From Petunia secreta (Eukaryota; Streptophyta; Magnoliopsida; Solanales; Solanaceae): a stretch of DNA of 64,000 nucleotides. The stretch is taken from positions 10,394,001 through 10,458,000 of the forward strand of contig JARKIP010000049.1 in NCBI GenBank assembly GCA_029990175.1, read 5' to 3'. The notes under the pieces are model-generated. The model worked only from the letters and a program-made list of their open reading frames with translations, ran no database searches and was not told the DNA's origin. Shown here piece by piece: positions 11,396 to 22,289 of this stretch. A program made the translations under genes and the position numbers. Each line of letters opens with the position of its first letter. Position 1 is the first letter of the stretch.

Positions 11396-12270
11396 CTCTT
11401 ACTTTAGAATATAGTAGGCAGTTGATGGATATTTCATTAACAATTGAATTTTTAATTGCTAGTTTCAAATCTATAAATCAAAATTATAATATGCTTAGCT
11501 TATTTAATTATGCAGTATAGATGATGGTTTATTTGGTACCTTAGTAAGTCATCATGTCAACTTTAGAGCATGTTTTATTCTCAGCCAGTGACTGACACTA
11601 AAGCATTGACAATCATTTTTTTTTTTAAAAAAAAAAAAAAAAAAGTCGTTCGCCTCTAAGTATAGTTGTTCTATAAATTTCACCTACTAAGCATTAATTT
11701 TACCACGATCAGAAAATTAAATTGACAATAGAATTCTTGTCTTGCGATAGTAAAGCTTAATTACGTAATTCAAAAATATTATAGAAAAATGATTTAACTT
11801 TTTGTTTATTCAAGAATGAAAAAGGAAAGTCTTTGTTTATAGGAGTCCATAAACTGCCAGCCTAACAGAAAAATGGAAGATTTACAGTATTTCCTTTTAA
11901 AAAATCTGAAAAATCAATTATGGTAAATATGTCGCCGTAGCTTAACCAAAAAGGAAAAATTTATATGTGCAAAAAAAATATTGTCAAACAGTTAACACGA
12001 TCTACGTATATAAGTAAAAGTAAAAAATATGTAAGTAAAAGTAAAATTTGAAAGAATATTTTGCGAATATATAAACCAGTGGATTTTTCATCAATTTATA
12101 CGTTTTTTTATGGTACCGTGTGAGTGCAAAGAGTATCTTTGAGAGCTCAGCTTTCACATGCCATTAAGAACTTTCTTTTTTTATATTGTTTGGAAGTAGT
12201 ACATAATAAGTTTAAATATAGTAGTAAGTAAACACGTTGGAAACACTATAATAGGAGAATATTGTGTATC
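11396..12270. other. Intergenic; upstream region of the peptidase gene
   Basis: No open frame of note. A T-run followed by an A-run (about 11618-11644) is low-complexity and could be a foldback or an old tail. The rest is AT-rich upstream sequence of the gene starting at 12406. Confidence 0.3.
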
Positions 12271-12274
12271 CTTC

Positions 12275-12281
12275 TATAAAT
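12275..12281 (+). promoter_or_regulatory. Candidate TATA box of the gamma-glutamyl peptidase gene
   Basis: TATAAAT within CTTCTATAAATGCATC lies 131 bp upstream of the ATG at 12406. This spacing allows a start of transcription near 12305 and a 100-base leader. The call is by consensus and position only. Confidence 0.5.
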
Positions 12282-12405
12282 GCATCATGTTTTTATTACT
12301 CATTCAAACAAAGCAAAGAGTAGATTCTGAGTCCCTCTCCCTAATTACTCTCATAGAGTTAAAGTGGTTTTATAGGTTTATTTGTGATCTCCCTAACTAA
12401 GGAGG

Positions 12406-14195
12406 ATGAAGGTGGAAGGAGAGAAGAAATATGCACTGATGTTAGCAGCTAGAGATTCAGAGTATGTGAAAAAAGTGTATGGAGGATACTTTAATGTGTT
12501 TGTGAAAGCTTTTGGAGAAGGAGGAGAGAAATGGGATTTATTCAGAGTGGTTGATGGTGAATTCCCAGACATGGCTGACCTCCATAACTATGAGGGTTTT
12601 GTGGTTAGTGGAAGCCCTTATGATGCCTATGGGAATGATCAGTGGATTCTCAAGCTTTGTGTTCTCTTACAAACTTTGTACTTCATGAAAAAGAAAGTGC
12701 TTGGTATCTGCTTTGGCCACCAGGTATATATTCATGTTCCAGTGTGTAACATATAAAAGGATTATTACAGTATCAGATAAACTAAAAATAACGATAAATA
12801 ACTGACTATATTAAATAAAATCACTATGTATATGACATACAACTAATTGCTACTTTAGTTATAACAAGTTAAATAATATTGATGTTGGAATATTTTTGTA
12901 CTATGCCATTGTATATAAGTTACATTTATGTTAAAAACAAGGTAGTACAACTATCAACTATGCAACCTCCCTTGCCCCCTCCTCCTCCTCCTCCCCACCA
13001 GTGGTAATGTATGCGGTTAGTTATAGGTTCAATGGACCTCATAACGTTTTATTTAGACTATGACTATATGTATTTATGAAAAAATTCTTGAGAATTAATA
13101 TAAGTACTTTGTTTTGAACCTCTTTTTTTTTTTAAAGAGTTCATAACCTTGAACCTATTATCTGCTCCCACAAAGCAAAGACTACCAGCTGCATAAGATA
13201 CACGTTTTTAGGGAGACAAGGCAAGTAGCTAATTAACTACTCCTCAAAGATGAGCCTGAAGCAGATTTTTTCTGATAATTTAGCCTTTTGAAACCCCTCC
13301 TTGTTTTGTTATGCAATGTTGTTACAAACCAATATACAGTTTACGCTCATGCATCGAACTAACAGAGAAGGATAATTAGTGATTTGATGTTATGGTTATA
13401 ATTGAAGAAAAAAGATGATGAATTCTAATTACATCGTTCAATATTTACGTAGGTTTTGTGCAGAGCTTTGGGAGGAGATGTTGGGAAGTCTTTTAGTGGT
13501 TGGGACATTGGACTAAGGGAAGTGACCATTATGAAGGACTTCACCACATATAGCTTCCTTGATGATTTGGATGAAATTCCATCTACACTTTCAATTATAG
13601 AGTGCCATCAAGATGAGGTATTTTTTGATTTAAGCATACTGATTAGATCAACTATTTCTGTAAAGTTTCTTTTCTATTACTCCTATAGCATTGCACACTT
13701 AAATTAATTAAGAAAGTTACCTATCTACATTAGGGGAAGGTTGTACTTAGAAAAAATTTGACAATGTAGATGAATAAATTTGGACAGGTGTGGGAGGTGC
13801 CAAAGGGAGCTCAAGTGCTAGCATTTTCAGACAAGACAAGAGTGGAAATGTTCTCAATTGGAGGTCATATTTTAGGCATTCAAGGCCATCCTGAATATAC
13901 CAAAGACATTCTTAATAATCTCATTGATCGTCTCCTTTCTAATGGTTCAATAGAGGTACCTAAACTTATTATTACCAAGCTTACAAAATAACTTTTCTTC
14001 TCTCTTTGATTACATGGTTGTTTTCTTTTCTTTGTATTTTTTACAATTCGTAATTTGAGATTTCGTATATTGATTCAGAGAGGATTAGCAGGAGATGCCA
14101 AATCAAAGCTAGATATAGCAGAGCCAGATAGTGTATATTGGCAAAGGATTTGCAAGATGTTTCTCAAAAGGGAGACAGGGATTAAGCATTCCTAG
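12406..14195 (+). CDS. Gamma-glutamyl peptidase, class I glutamine amidotransferase-like
   Basis: Four exons joined in phase 0: 12406-12723, 13453-13617, 13788-13955 and 14079-14195, all with GT-AG borders, giving 255 residues (the family is usually about 250). The nucleophile elbow GICFGHQ places Cys102. GIQGHPEY supplies His195 and Glu197, completing the triad of class I glutamine amidotransferase folds. The best family match is the plant gamma-glutamyl peptidases (GGP), cytosolic enzymes that remove the glutamyl residue from glutathione and its conjugates. In Brassicaceae they serve glucosinolate and camalexin synthesis; in other plants the role is probably glutathione turnover. No synthetase domain is attached, and no paralogue lies in the window. 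The ATG at 12406 gives the family's usual short N-terminus (KYALMLAARDSEYV). The gene looks intact. Confidence 0.9.
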
Positions 14196-14392
14196 CAAAC
14201 ATCTTCGCGAATTTTGCCATTTTCTTCTATCTATTCTTTATCTATCACTTTTTATTTACGACGCTTAGTTCAAATGATGTAAGCTTTACAAAAAGGTCAA
14301 TGCCAAAGCATCCTTTTGATATAAGTTCAGTGAAATGGAATCTTCAACAGGATTTACAACTTTGTCAGTGCAATGTTTAGATCAGTTTCTTT

Positions 14393-14642
14393 CACTACAA
14401 GCATTTGGCCTTAAGCAGGGGAAATTTGGTTGTTAAAAAGAAAAATTAGCGACGGAATAGTTGTGGTCACTACCTAATCTTTAACATTCGGTTTGAAATC
14501 CAGTTGTTAACTTTTAACGTCAAGGCTATTAGAGAAAGGTGACACGTATATTTTCCTAGTGCATGTTGTTGATTTATAGCGATCCGGTTTGGACGTTAAC
14601 GACCAAATCTCCCCTCGCTGTGGGCAATTTTTTTGTAGCTGC
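14393..14642. mobile_element. Possible short CACTA-type non-autonomous element
   Basis: The segment opens CACTACAAGCATTTGG and closes with TTTTTTTGTAGC, near-complementary to the CACTACAA start as expected for Spm/CACTA termini. The interior carries AGCGACGGAATAG-type motifs. The terminal GTG is mutated to GCTG and no 3-bp target duplication is clear, so the call is tentative. It has no coding capacity. Confidence 0.35.
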
Positions 14643-16400
14643 TATGTGTTGTTGCATCAAAAGACATCCCTATTTTCCATGTAGTATATGTTATGCTTAG
14701 CAAATATCTGTGTCTGAAGGTACAAAACATTAATACGCAGTGTGGGGTGGTCTGTGTTGCTCTGTATATAATACTTTGCAATAAATATACACTAAACACG
14801 GTGTTAGGATGTTAGAAATTGACTGCAACTTATCATAAGAATCGAGTAATTAAATGCGCAAGCATATCTATATCTTTTAATTTCTTCACTACATGGACAA
14901 CCCAGTCTGTGGATAGTTGTGCACCTACATACGCTCAATGCGCATTATAGGGTGTTATATAATCAGATAGCTCCACTTTGCCATGTGCAGATATACATCT
15001 ACATGATAAGACATGTTTGTTCCAACAACACGTGACACACTTGTATGACTTAAATAATGTAACTGAGTAGAGGAAATAGGGAAATTTGGTGGTAGGGGTA
15101 TACCTCACAAGAATTATTTTTATTTTATTTTAGATAAAAAGTTTATACTTGAGTTGACGTATTTATAAAGAGTGACAAATAGATTGTTTATGCGGAAAAT
15201 GTGATATAAAAGCAACTTCCTGTTGCGTTTTTTTATATTACTGAAAAGGAAACAAAATACATAAATTAAAGTTTACGGCAATTTCACTAAAAAATCTACA
15301 TGCTCTCTCTTAAGATTATAATACTGCGATGATATCAAAATGATCCAAGAAGGGAACGACTCATGGTTTTGGTTTTGGAATTAAAGAGTAAATGATAGAG
15401 TAGTATAATTTCGTAAAGGAACAAAAGGGTTTATTTATCACCTAAGTACTCTAGTAGTACTAGGAGTAATATTTAGTCATACTTAATTTGGAGTATCTTT
15501 TTATAAACTGTAGCTTTGCCGCGTAGCATGATGCAAGTTTACAATCCATTTCTGGTCCAATGATATCTTACATATGCATGTATAAATGAAACATTAGATA
15601 CTGTCTAGGACTTAATTTGAGAAAATAGGGAGTAGAAAATGAAAATTTACAAAACAAAAAAGAAACATAGTACGGAAACCTGAAAGGATCACAAACGTCT
15701 TTAGAAGTTCATTACATTTTAAAAGTTCCAAGTCCGATTTTGACTCAAATTTCTCACTCTCTTTTTGCCTACTTTCCGCCATACCCCTGCAAAAATGTCA
15801 CATATCAGCTCGAAGAATCTTTTCTGAAATTGCAATTCTTTGGGATAGGCATTATCACGAATCTAATGCCGTGAGAATGTTCCTCAAGAATAGTGGGAAT
15901 AAATTAATTAATCCCTATATCCAATTTTACCTTACAATATTTCTATACAAATTGTTTGGATTATCTTTCCTTCTTTTAGCCGGAAAGAAAGACGATTCTT
16001 CTAGAAAGTTTCCACCCTTTAGTAGCCAAAGTATTGAGGTAATTATTTTTGGTCATTCAACTTTCACTATATTGCACTAAAGCGATTAAACCATATTTAT
16101 ATTTTTTTTAATGAGAATAGTAACTTAACTTTCCTTAATTTCAATAAGAGATATAAAGTATTTAATTGAAAAGTCACACAATTCTGCTAAATATCATAGG
16201 AGTCACTATTGGCTACAAAACATTCTTGTGTGAGATTATAATCAACAAATTTATGTAGTACTCAGATTATGAAAAGTTGAGTGATCTTTTATTACCAAAA
16301 AAATTAGTAACTTCATCTGATCCTTGGTCAAAGTTAAATGACCTTTTCATTAAAAAATAATACTAATAATGGTGACTTTTTTTGAACGGTTTGCTATTAG
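14643..16400. other. No gene recognised between 14.6 and 16.4 kb
   Basis: AT-rich intergenic DNA. The 69-codon frame at 15871-16080 is hydrophobic but lacks homology cues, codon structure or splice context. Nothing else is supportable. Confidence 0.3.
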
Positions 16401-16429
16401 AAAAAGCGTGAATATATCCTTTTTTTTTT

Positions 16430-17490
16430 TAAAGAGACTGCGAACCAGCCCATTTTTCGCTATAACACCTATCTCTTTATAAAACATTCGCTACTGAAAT
16501 GCTCAAACTACCCCTTTTTTTGTAGAAGTTCACCACTAAATTTCAAACTATCTTTTTTAAAAAGTTCGCTACTACAGAAAGCGCAAACTACCATTTTTTT
16601 TCAATAAACCACGAACTAGCCCATTTTTCGCTACAATGCCTATCTCTTTTTCAAACGTTCGCTACTGAAAAATCAAACTACCTCCTTTTTTTAGCAGTTC
16701 ACAACTAAATTTCTAGCTGTCTTTTTTCGAACAATTCACAACTAGAAAAAGCACTAATTACTACCATTTTTTCACGAAATTCTGGACTAGCACATTTTTC
16801 GCTACAACGCCTAACTGTTTATAAAACATTCGATACTGAAATGCTCAAGCTACCCCCTTTTTGTAGCAGTTTATTTCTAAATTTCGAACAGATTTTTTTT
16901 AACAGTTCGCAACTTGAAAAAGTACGAACTACAATTTTTTTTTAAGAAACTGCAAACTAGTCCATTTTTCACTACAACACCTTCCTCTTTTCCGATCCAA
17001 ACGTTCGTTACTTAAAGCTCAAACTACCCCTTTTTGTAGCAGTTCATTACTAAATTTTGAACTGACTTTTTTTGAACAGTTCGCAACTTGAGAAAACGAG
17101 AGCTACAATTTTTTTTCAAGATACTGCAAACTAGCCAATTTTTCACTACAACGCCTACCTCTTTTCCAAGCGTTCGCTACTGAAAGCCCAAACTACCCCT
17201 TTTTGTAGCAATTTATTACTAAATGAACTGTCTTTTTTGGAACAATTCGCAACTTGAGAAAACGCGAACTACCTTATTTTTTAGAAATTGGGAACTAGCC
17301 AATTTTTTTTTACAACGCCTAGCTCTTTTTAAAACGTTCGCTAGTGAAAGCTCAAATAACCTCCTTTTCGTAGCAGTTCACTACTAAATTCCGAACAGTT
17401 CGCTACTAGAAAATGTGCAAACTATTCTTTTTTAAAGAAATTATGAATTAGCTCATTTTTCGCTACTAACACCTACCCCTTTATAAAACA
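16430..17490. repeat. Tandem array, period about 170 bp, seven diverged copies
   Basis: The marker CGAACTAGCCCATTTTT and variants recur at 16441, 16612, 16783, 16953, 17127, 17291 and 17444 (spacings 171, 171, 170, 174, 164, 153). Each unit appears to hold four sub-blocks of roughly 43 bp, each ending in a T-run. They carry related phrases such as GTTCGCTACTGAAA, AGTTCACTACTAAATTT and GTTCGCAACTAGAAA. It is therefore a higher-order repeat built from a shorter ancestor. The array is non-coding and lies between two genes. Confidence 0.85.
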
Positions 17491-17543
17491 TTTGCTATTG
17501 TGATGAGACTTATATCTTCGTTAAGTCCTTATAAGCTGTACTA

Positions 17544-17588
17544 AATATAATATAATATAATATAATATAATATAATATAATATAATAT
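17544..17588. repeat. ATAAT pentanucleotide microsatellite
   Basis: About nine tandem copies of the pentamer TATAA/ATAAT directly downstream of the 170-bp array. Confidence 0.9.
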
Positions 17589-17599
17589 AGTAATATGTT

Positions 17600-18164
17600 A
17601 TGTTGTATAGCTCAATATTTCTGCATCCTTATAAGCTGAATAGGGATGTTTTTTTAGCATGTCAATGATAAGAACTTAAGATAGTACTTGTAGTATTGAC
17701 TTGTTACTAAGTATATTTACTTGAAATGAACAATTAAGTAAGCTAACTAGTTGGACTGTTGGAGTATATAGTACTCCGTACAATATTTTGATTCTTCAGA
17801 AAAAAGATACAGCAGCCAAATTCGTAAGTGAATCGCATAAACTTATTTCTCAAAATTTTGACTCTTGCGGGGAGTCCAATAATCAATGGAGGATCTTATT
17901 AGGAGCTTGCCCTGTCAAAAAGATTTAGATTATGTGAAGTAATAAAACAAAGAAACTTGAAAACAAGAAGAAAGAACATTGGCATCTTCGAAATTGAATG
18001 GACTTGCTTTTGGATTTCTTTTCTTTGCATGAAAGTTTCTTAAGACTTAAGTTAACCCACAAATTCCTTCATCGTTCTCTGTCTCTGCCTTCCATTCTTT
18101 CTCATTATAACACCCTATTCAAGCCATCGTTTGGCCATCCAATTGCAGATATTTTACAAACATT
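17600..18164. other. Upstream region of the RING gene
   Basis: No protein-coding signal. A 73-codon frame (17998-18219) overlaps the first exon in another frame and is probably leader sequence. No TATA box stands out. Confidence 0.3.
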
Positions 18165-19949
18165 ATGGCTAAAGAACAGAGGAAGCCAACGACCCGAAGT
18201 ACACCTCTTGGGCAAATAGATGAGGTACGTACTTCCATTTCTTGCATCTTTGTCGACCACCAAGAGTGTGGTGTGATAGATAAATTTCTTCACCATTAAC
18301 CAGTTGTCTCGAACCTAACGACGAAAGTACACTTTTCCTGACCCACAGTAACAGGTGGATCCTAATTAGTCGGACCAGTATGCATCGAATAATAGATAGT
18401 TATACAAAAATTCTTTTGTCGAAAAATTTCTCTCTTTCGTTGCTCAAGTATTTTTTTTCTCTAAAATTGCTCGATAGTAGTACTATATAATAATAATGCA
18501 TGAGAATGTGTATTTTCAGGATAGAGTTTGTATTATGTTGTCGATGATTGAAAGTGAAAGTGAAGATGAGGAAATTACTGCATCTGATGAAGAATTTTTA
18601 GAAAGTGAGGTTCAAGGTAATATATTTCTTTTAATTTGGAGAAACGATTCAGTAACCCAGAGTAATAGTACTAAATACTATTCAAAAAAGAAAAAAAGAG
18701 AATGAAAACAAATTTTCATTTTTTCTTCGAATTCCTCTATCTATAAGCTTTACTAGTCTATTTTTTTTTCTCCTTTACTATTATGTAAGCATCCACTGTT
18801 TAATGGTTATATATGACGCCTCCATATTATCGTGAACATAATCATTGTTGTTGAAAATTGGCAAAATTAAAAACTTTTTGGTGGCAAAAAATTAGCAAAA
18901 TTATACTATAAATAAAAAAACTATAACCAAAATTCAGATGGCAGAAGAAACCATTGATATTTTGAATGAAAATCTAGGAGAAGAAGTCAAAGAAACACTA
19001 GGAGTTCCATATGAAGTCCTCTATCTACAAATTACAGTTGATGGTCTATGCCACAGTTCCTTTATTTTTTTTTTCCGATTTTTTGTTTACAGATTTTGAA
19101 TTTGAGTTCTACGATGATGATGAGTACGACAATGATAATGAGGTCTCTCTCTAGCACACTTAATGCACTAATATTAATATATTTCCTAAAGTAATAAAGC
19201 AGTGTGAAATTGAACAAGAGTTTTCTCCTTTTGTAGGAGATAGAGGAAGATGATGTTGATCCAGATGAATTATCCTACGAGGTATAACAGATTGATTAGT
19301 TGTTAATTTAATTGATGTATATTTCACGAATACATGACATTTACTAAAGAGTATAGTTGTCACAGGAATTAATTGCTTTAGGAGAATTTGTTGGAGTAGA
19401 GAGCAGAGGATTATCTGAAGCAGAAATCAGCAAATTCTTGCATTCATCTACATTTCAATCTAGTAATTCCAAGACCCTTGTTGATCGGTAAGTAGACGAA
19501 AAATATTCAACCAAAAAATAATTCAGAAGTTTGATCACTCTTTTTTCACATAATAAGTGGGAAATAGAGAAAGGTTCAAAACATCTAATTAGATTTGAAT
19601 TCATGACATCTTGGTTGTTACACTGTTTCCTTCAGAACAAATTACTTCTAACTTATCGAAATATGAAATTTTTGGGTGAATAGATGTGTGGTGTGTCAAG
19701 TGGAATATGAAGAAGGAGAGAAGCTAGTTGCTCTTCCATGTGACCATCCCTACCATTCAGATTGTATAAGACAGTGGCTTCAGATAAAAAAGGTAACTTG
19801 CTACTCTCATTTACTGTTCTTGCCAATTTCTTGATGTTCATCCTTATCAATTTTTTTTTTTTTGTTAATTTTCTTTTTCTTTCCTATTGCAGAATTGCCC
19901 TATATGTAGTAATGAGGTCGTATCCACTAATGTTCCCAAGAATTTATAG
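18165..19949 (+). CDS. RING-H2 E3 ubiquitin ligase, BIG BROTHER-related type
   Basis: Eight exons, 212 residues: 18165-18224, 18520-18609, 18938-19043, 19093-19142, 19237-19281, 19366-19487, 19684-19792, 19893-19949. All have GT-AG borders and consistent phase. The N-terminal half is acidic (ESEDEEITASDEEF; FEFYDDDEYDNDNE). The conserved family block DDVDPDELSYEEL ... GVESRGLS precedes the C-terminal RING-H2: Cys159, Cys162, Cys177, His179, His182, Cys185, Cys196, Cys199. This order and the EL-ALGE-VG-ESRGLS block match BIG BROTHER/BBR ligases, which in Arabidopsis restrain organ growth by marking regulators for degradation. The small first exon (20 codons) is the least certain. Partial copies of this gene lie at 22.0 and 25.9-26.9 kb. 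Confidence 0.85.
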
Positions 19950-20404
19950 CTTTGTGTTACCTGTATCAAACCAAATTCTTGTATTGAAATCGGCCTAAAT
20001 TCATTCCATCTGCCAAGGGAAACTGGGCTGGATTACATGCATACGATTATCGGAATATATTCTCATAACAGAACTTCTATTTAATTGAAGGTGTATGGCC
20101 TTCATGTCCTCTGTATATTCATGGTGATGCCTTTCTGTATTTGTACATATGGAGTTCTCTAAGCTGATTTTATGCAACTTGCCAAGTATCACATTGTATA
20201 TAAGCTAACATGGGTAAAGTTCTAAATCAAGTTCTCAAAACAGGTAAAATAAAGGTAATGTTGGCAAGTGTTAATCAGGTGTTTTAAGATTCACAAGAAA
20301 GTGTTATCAATTGAAAATCAAAATTGCAGTTCAGACATCTTAATCTTAAGTAAAAATTTCAAGTTGGGTAACAGAACAACACGTCCTAGAATTTGAATAT
20401 AAAT

Positions 20405-21877
20405 CTAGATCTGCTGCAGCTCATAGATCTGCATATAAGCCTCAGAAAGTGCAACCATCTGGGGAAGAGTTTCAGAAACATGTAAATCTTGCATCTCGTA
20501 CCAAAGTTCTTCTGATTTTCGTTGGACAAACGCCCTGTAGGATCCTTCACCTGGCTTACCATCATGAACTATATTAGCAATCAAATCATACTTTGAGCCT
20601 GGTTTCTTATTCCCCTTTGGTGTTGGCAGAGGAATATAATCCTTGAGCTCTAGATTCTTCACCGGGAAGTTAACAAGCGTCGGATTTTTCTCCTCAAAAA
20701 AATTGTTTTTTGTAAACCTACGCATGCAGAGAATTAGGTACTTTGGCAATTTTGTTACACGGTATTTGATCCTTGCTATACTTGGCCTTACAACTTCAGT
20801 CACGGTCTCACCATCAAACTTCCTTAGTAGGTCGAATAACGGTACCTGGGGTATAATATTCTTTTCCATAGCATCTTTAAAAAGAGGTGGTGGTGGCAAA
20901 TCAAGTTCAAGCATTAACACAGGCATTCTACTAGTCTCCATGGCCATATTATGCATCTCTTTTACAACCTCAAATTCCCCCTGAAAGCATTGGTGGATTA
21001 TGCTACTCCCTTTCTTGGAAGTTCTAAGCTCGGTGTGAAGGGTCTCCAGAAGCCATGACATAAACTCAAAAGGGTCAGATTGTGCATCATTACGAAAACG
21101 TTTTCCACTAGCGTTCATAACTGCATGCAAGAACTCATGCGGACTCACCCGTCCCTTAAAGTTGCGTCCGTGCCAAATCTTTCGTGTGATCTCTCCAAAT
21201 CTATGAACAAGAGGAGATGTAATGTGTTGATAATTTTCAGGGATAAGAAAGAAGTTTCTCAATGGAGTTACGCGCATCAAAGACTGAATTGTGACATTGA
21301 CATAATCAGTACTGTTCTTGGTGTTATTCAGGCCAATTGTTCCAGGAAGATAAAGAGAACCATCAAGTGTCCTAGACCACTGCTGACTCTTATCAAGTTG
21401 CTCAACATGTTCACGAGTAAATCTTGGATTCAGAACGTTTATAATGTCATCAAGTGATGGATCTATGACTTCATAATTATATCCTTCTTCAAGACAATAT
21501 ATTTTCTCCGTTTCTAAATTAATAAACACATGATGCCCCGCTGCAACACTATGTGTATATGCAGGGGTTTTAGGACCTCTTCCTTGGTAATACTTTCCAC
21601 AAACTAAACATGCATACACATTAAAATTTTTGTCAGAGACCGAACATTTTTTCTCAAAGTCAAAATCCAATACCTGTCTGTTCACAGTATCAAGATAAGG
21701 GCAGTCCCTCCTAATTTCAATTGCACGAATTCGCCTTCCACATTTATTATTTGTAACTTGTTCTGCTATGTGCTTACCATCATCCTCATTGTCTTCATCA
21801 TGATTTACCTTCTGCCGCTTTGTGTTTGCCTCCTCAGCACCAACCAAGCTATCTTCTAATTCTTGCTTCTTTGACAT
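20405..21877 (-). CDS. SAD1/USP39-type tri-snRNP-associated protein (inactive UBP fold)
   Basis: One uninterrupted 490-codon frame with ATG at 21877. Residues about 59-130 form a zf-UBP domain (Cys59, Cys78, Cys90, Cys93, then HSVAAGHH and CLEEGYNYEV). Residues about 175-485 form a ubiquitin-hydrolase fold. The catalytic cysteine box is replaced by GLNNTKNSTDYVNV, with no Cys, as in USP39 (human) and Sad1 (yeast). Those proteins are not proteases but stabilise the U4/U6.U5 tri-snRNP before spliceosome activation in the nucleus. Length and ends fit the family (it ends EAYMQIYELQQI). It has no introns, so either an intronless functional gene or an intact retrocopy is possible. The flank resembles a duplicated cassette in which this gene is absent from the second copy. 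Confidence 0.9.
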   Translation of the reverse strand: MSKKQELEDSLVGAEEANTKRQKVNHDEDNEDDGKHIAEQVTNNKCGRRIRAIEIRRDCPYLDTVNRQVLDFDFEKKCSVSDKNFNVYACLVCGKYYQGRGPKTPAYTHSVAAGHHVFINLETEKIYCLEEGYNYEVIDPSLDDIINVLNPRFTREHVEQLDKSQQWSRTLDGSLYLPGTIGLNNTKNSTDYVNVTIQSLMRVTPLRNFFLIPENYQHITSPLVHRFGEITRKIWHGRNFKGRVSPHEFLHAVMNASGKRFRNDAQSDPFEFMSWLLETLHTELRTSKKGSSIIHQCFQGEFEVVKEMHNMAMETSRMPVLMLELDLPPPPLFKDAMEKNIIPQVPLFDLLRKFDGETVTEVVRPSIARIKYRVTKLPKYLILCMRRFTKNNFFEEKNPTLVNFPVKNLELKDYIPLPTPKGNKKPGSKYDLIANIVHDGKPGEGSYRAFVQRKSEELWYEMQDLHVSETLPQMVALSEAYMQIYELQQI

Positions 21878-21997
21878 TCTCTACTCACTTAAAAGTTTTA
21901 ATGTTTCACGTCAAGACTCAAGTTCGAAAGTAAAATACCCTCCTAGTGTTGGCAACAAGATTTAAAATACCCTAGAGAGAAAGGTAGGAGGTCTCCA

Positions 21998-22265
21998 AGC
22001 ATGAGAAATAAGTAATATCACCCCTTATTTATAATAGGAAACAAATCCCGACTAAAAACTGTAAAACTTATTTCTATATTAAATCCAAAACAAATTAGGA
22101 CTATTAATTTTGGTTTGATTCCAATAACTATTAAGGTTAGTTTATTAGAAGTTCCATAAGAAAAATTTTGTGATGGCGAAATTTTCCAATTCTTTTGCCA
22201 ACAGTAACATCCTTTTTTCCTTTTGATTATTTCTGTTCACAGATTTTGAATTTGAGTGACGATGA
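21998..22265 (+). pseudogene. Fragment of the RING gene (intron 3 to exon 4)
   Basis: CTTTTTGATGGCGAAA-like sequence and a CACAG acceptor followed by ATTTTGAATTTGAG (22242-22255) copy exon 4 of the RING gene at 19093. The copy then breaks off into GACGATGAGTAA. The same segment recurs at 25915-26165 with matching flanks (AAACAAATCCCGACTA). Only a remnant survives, directly upstream of the intronless SAD1 gene (minus strand). Confidence 0.7.
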
Positions 22266-22289
22266 GTAATATCAAGCCATGCATGTGGT

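Noticed and set aside
16430..17490. CRISPR-like array
   Set aside because: Units are contiguous, diverged and without unique spacers, and the sequence is eukaryotic.
17998..18219. 73-codon frame before the RING gene
   Set aside because: Out of frame with the RING exons and without homology; it overlaps exon 1 and is best seen as leader sequence.
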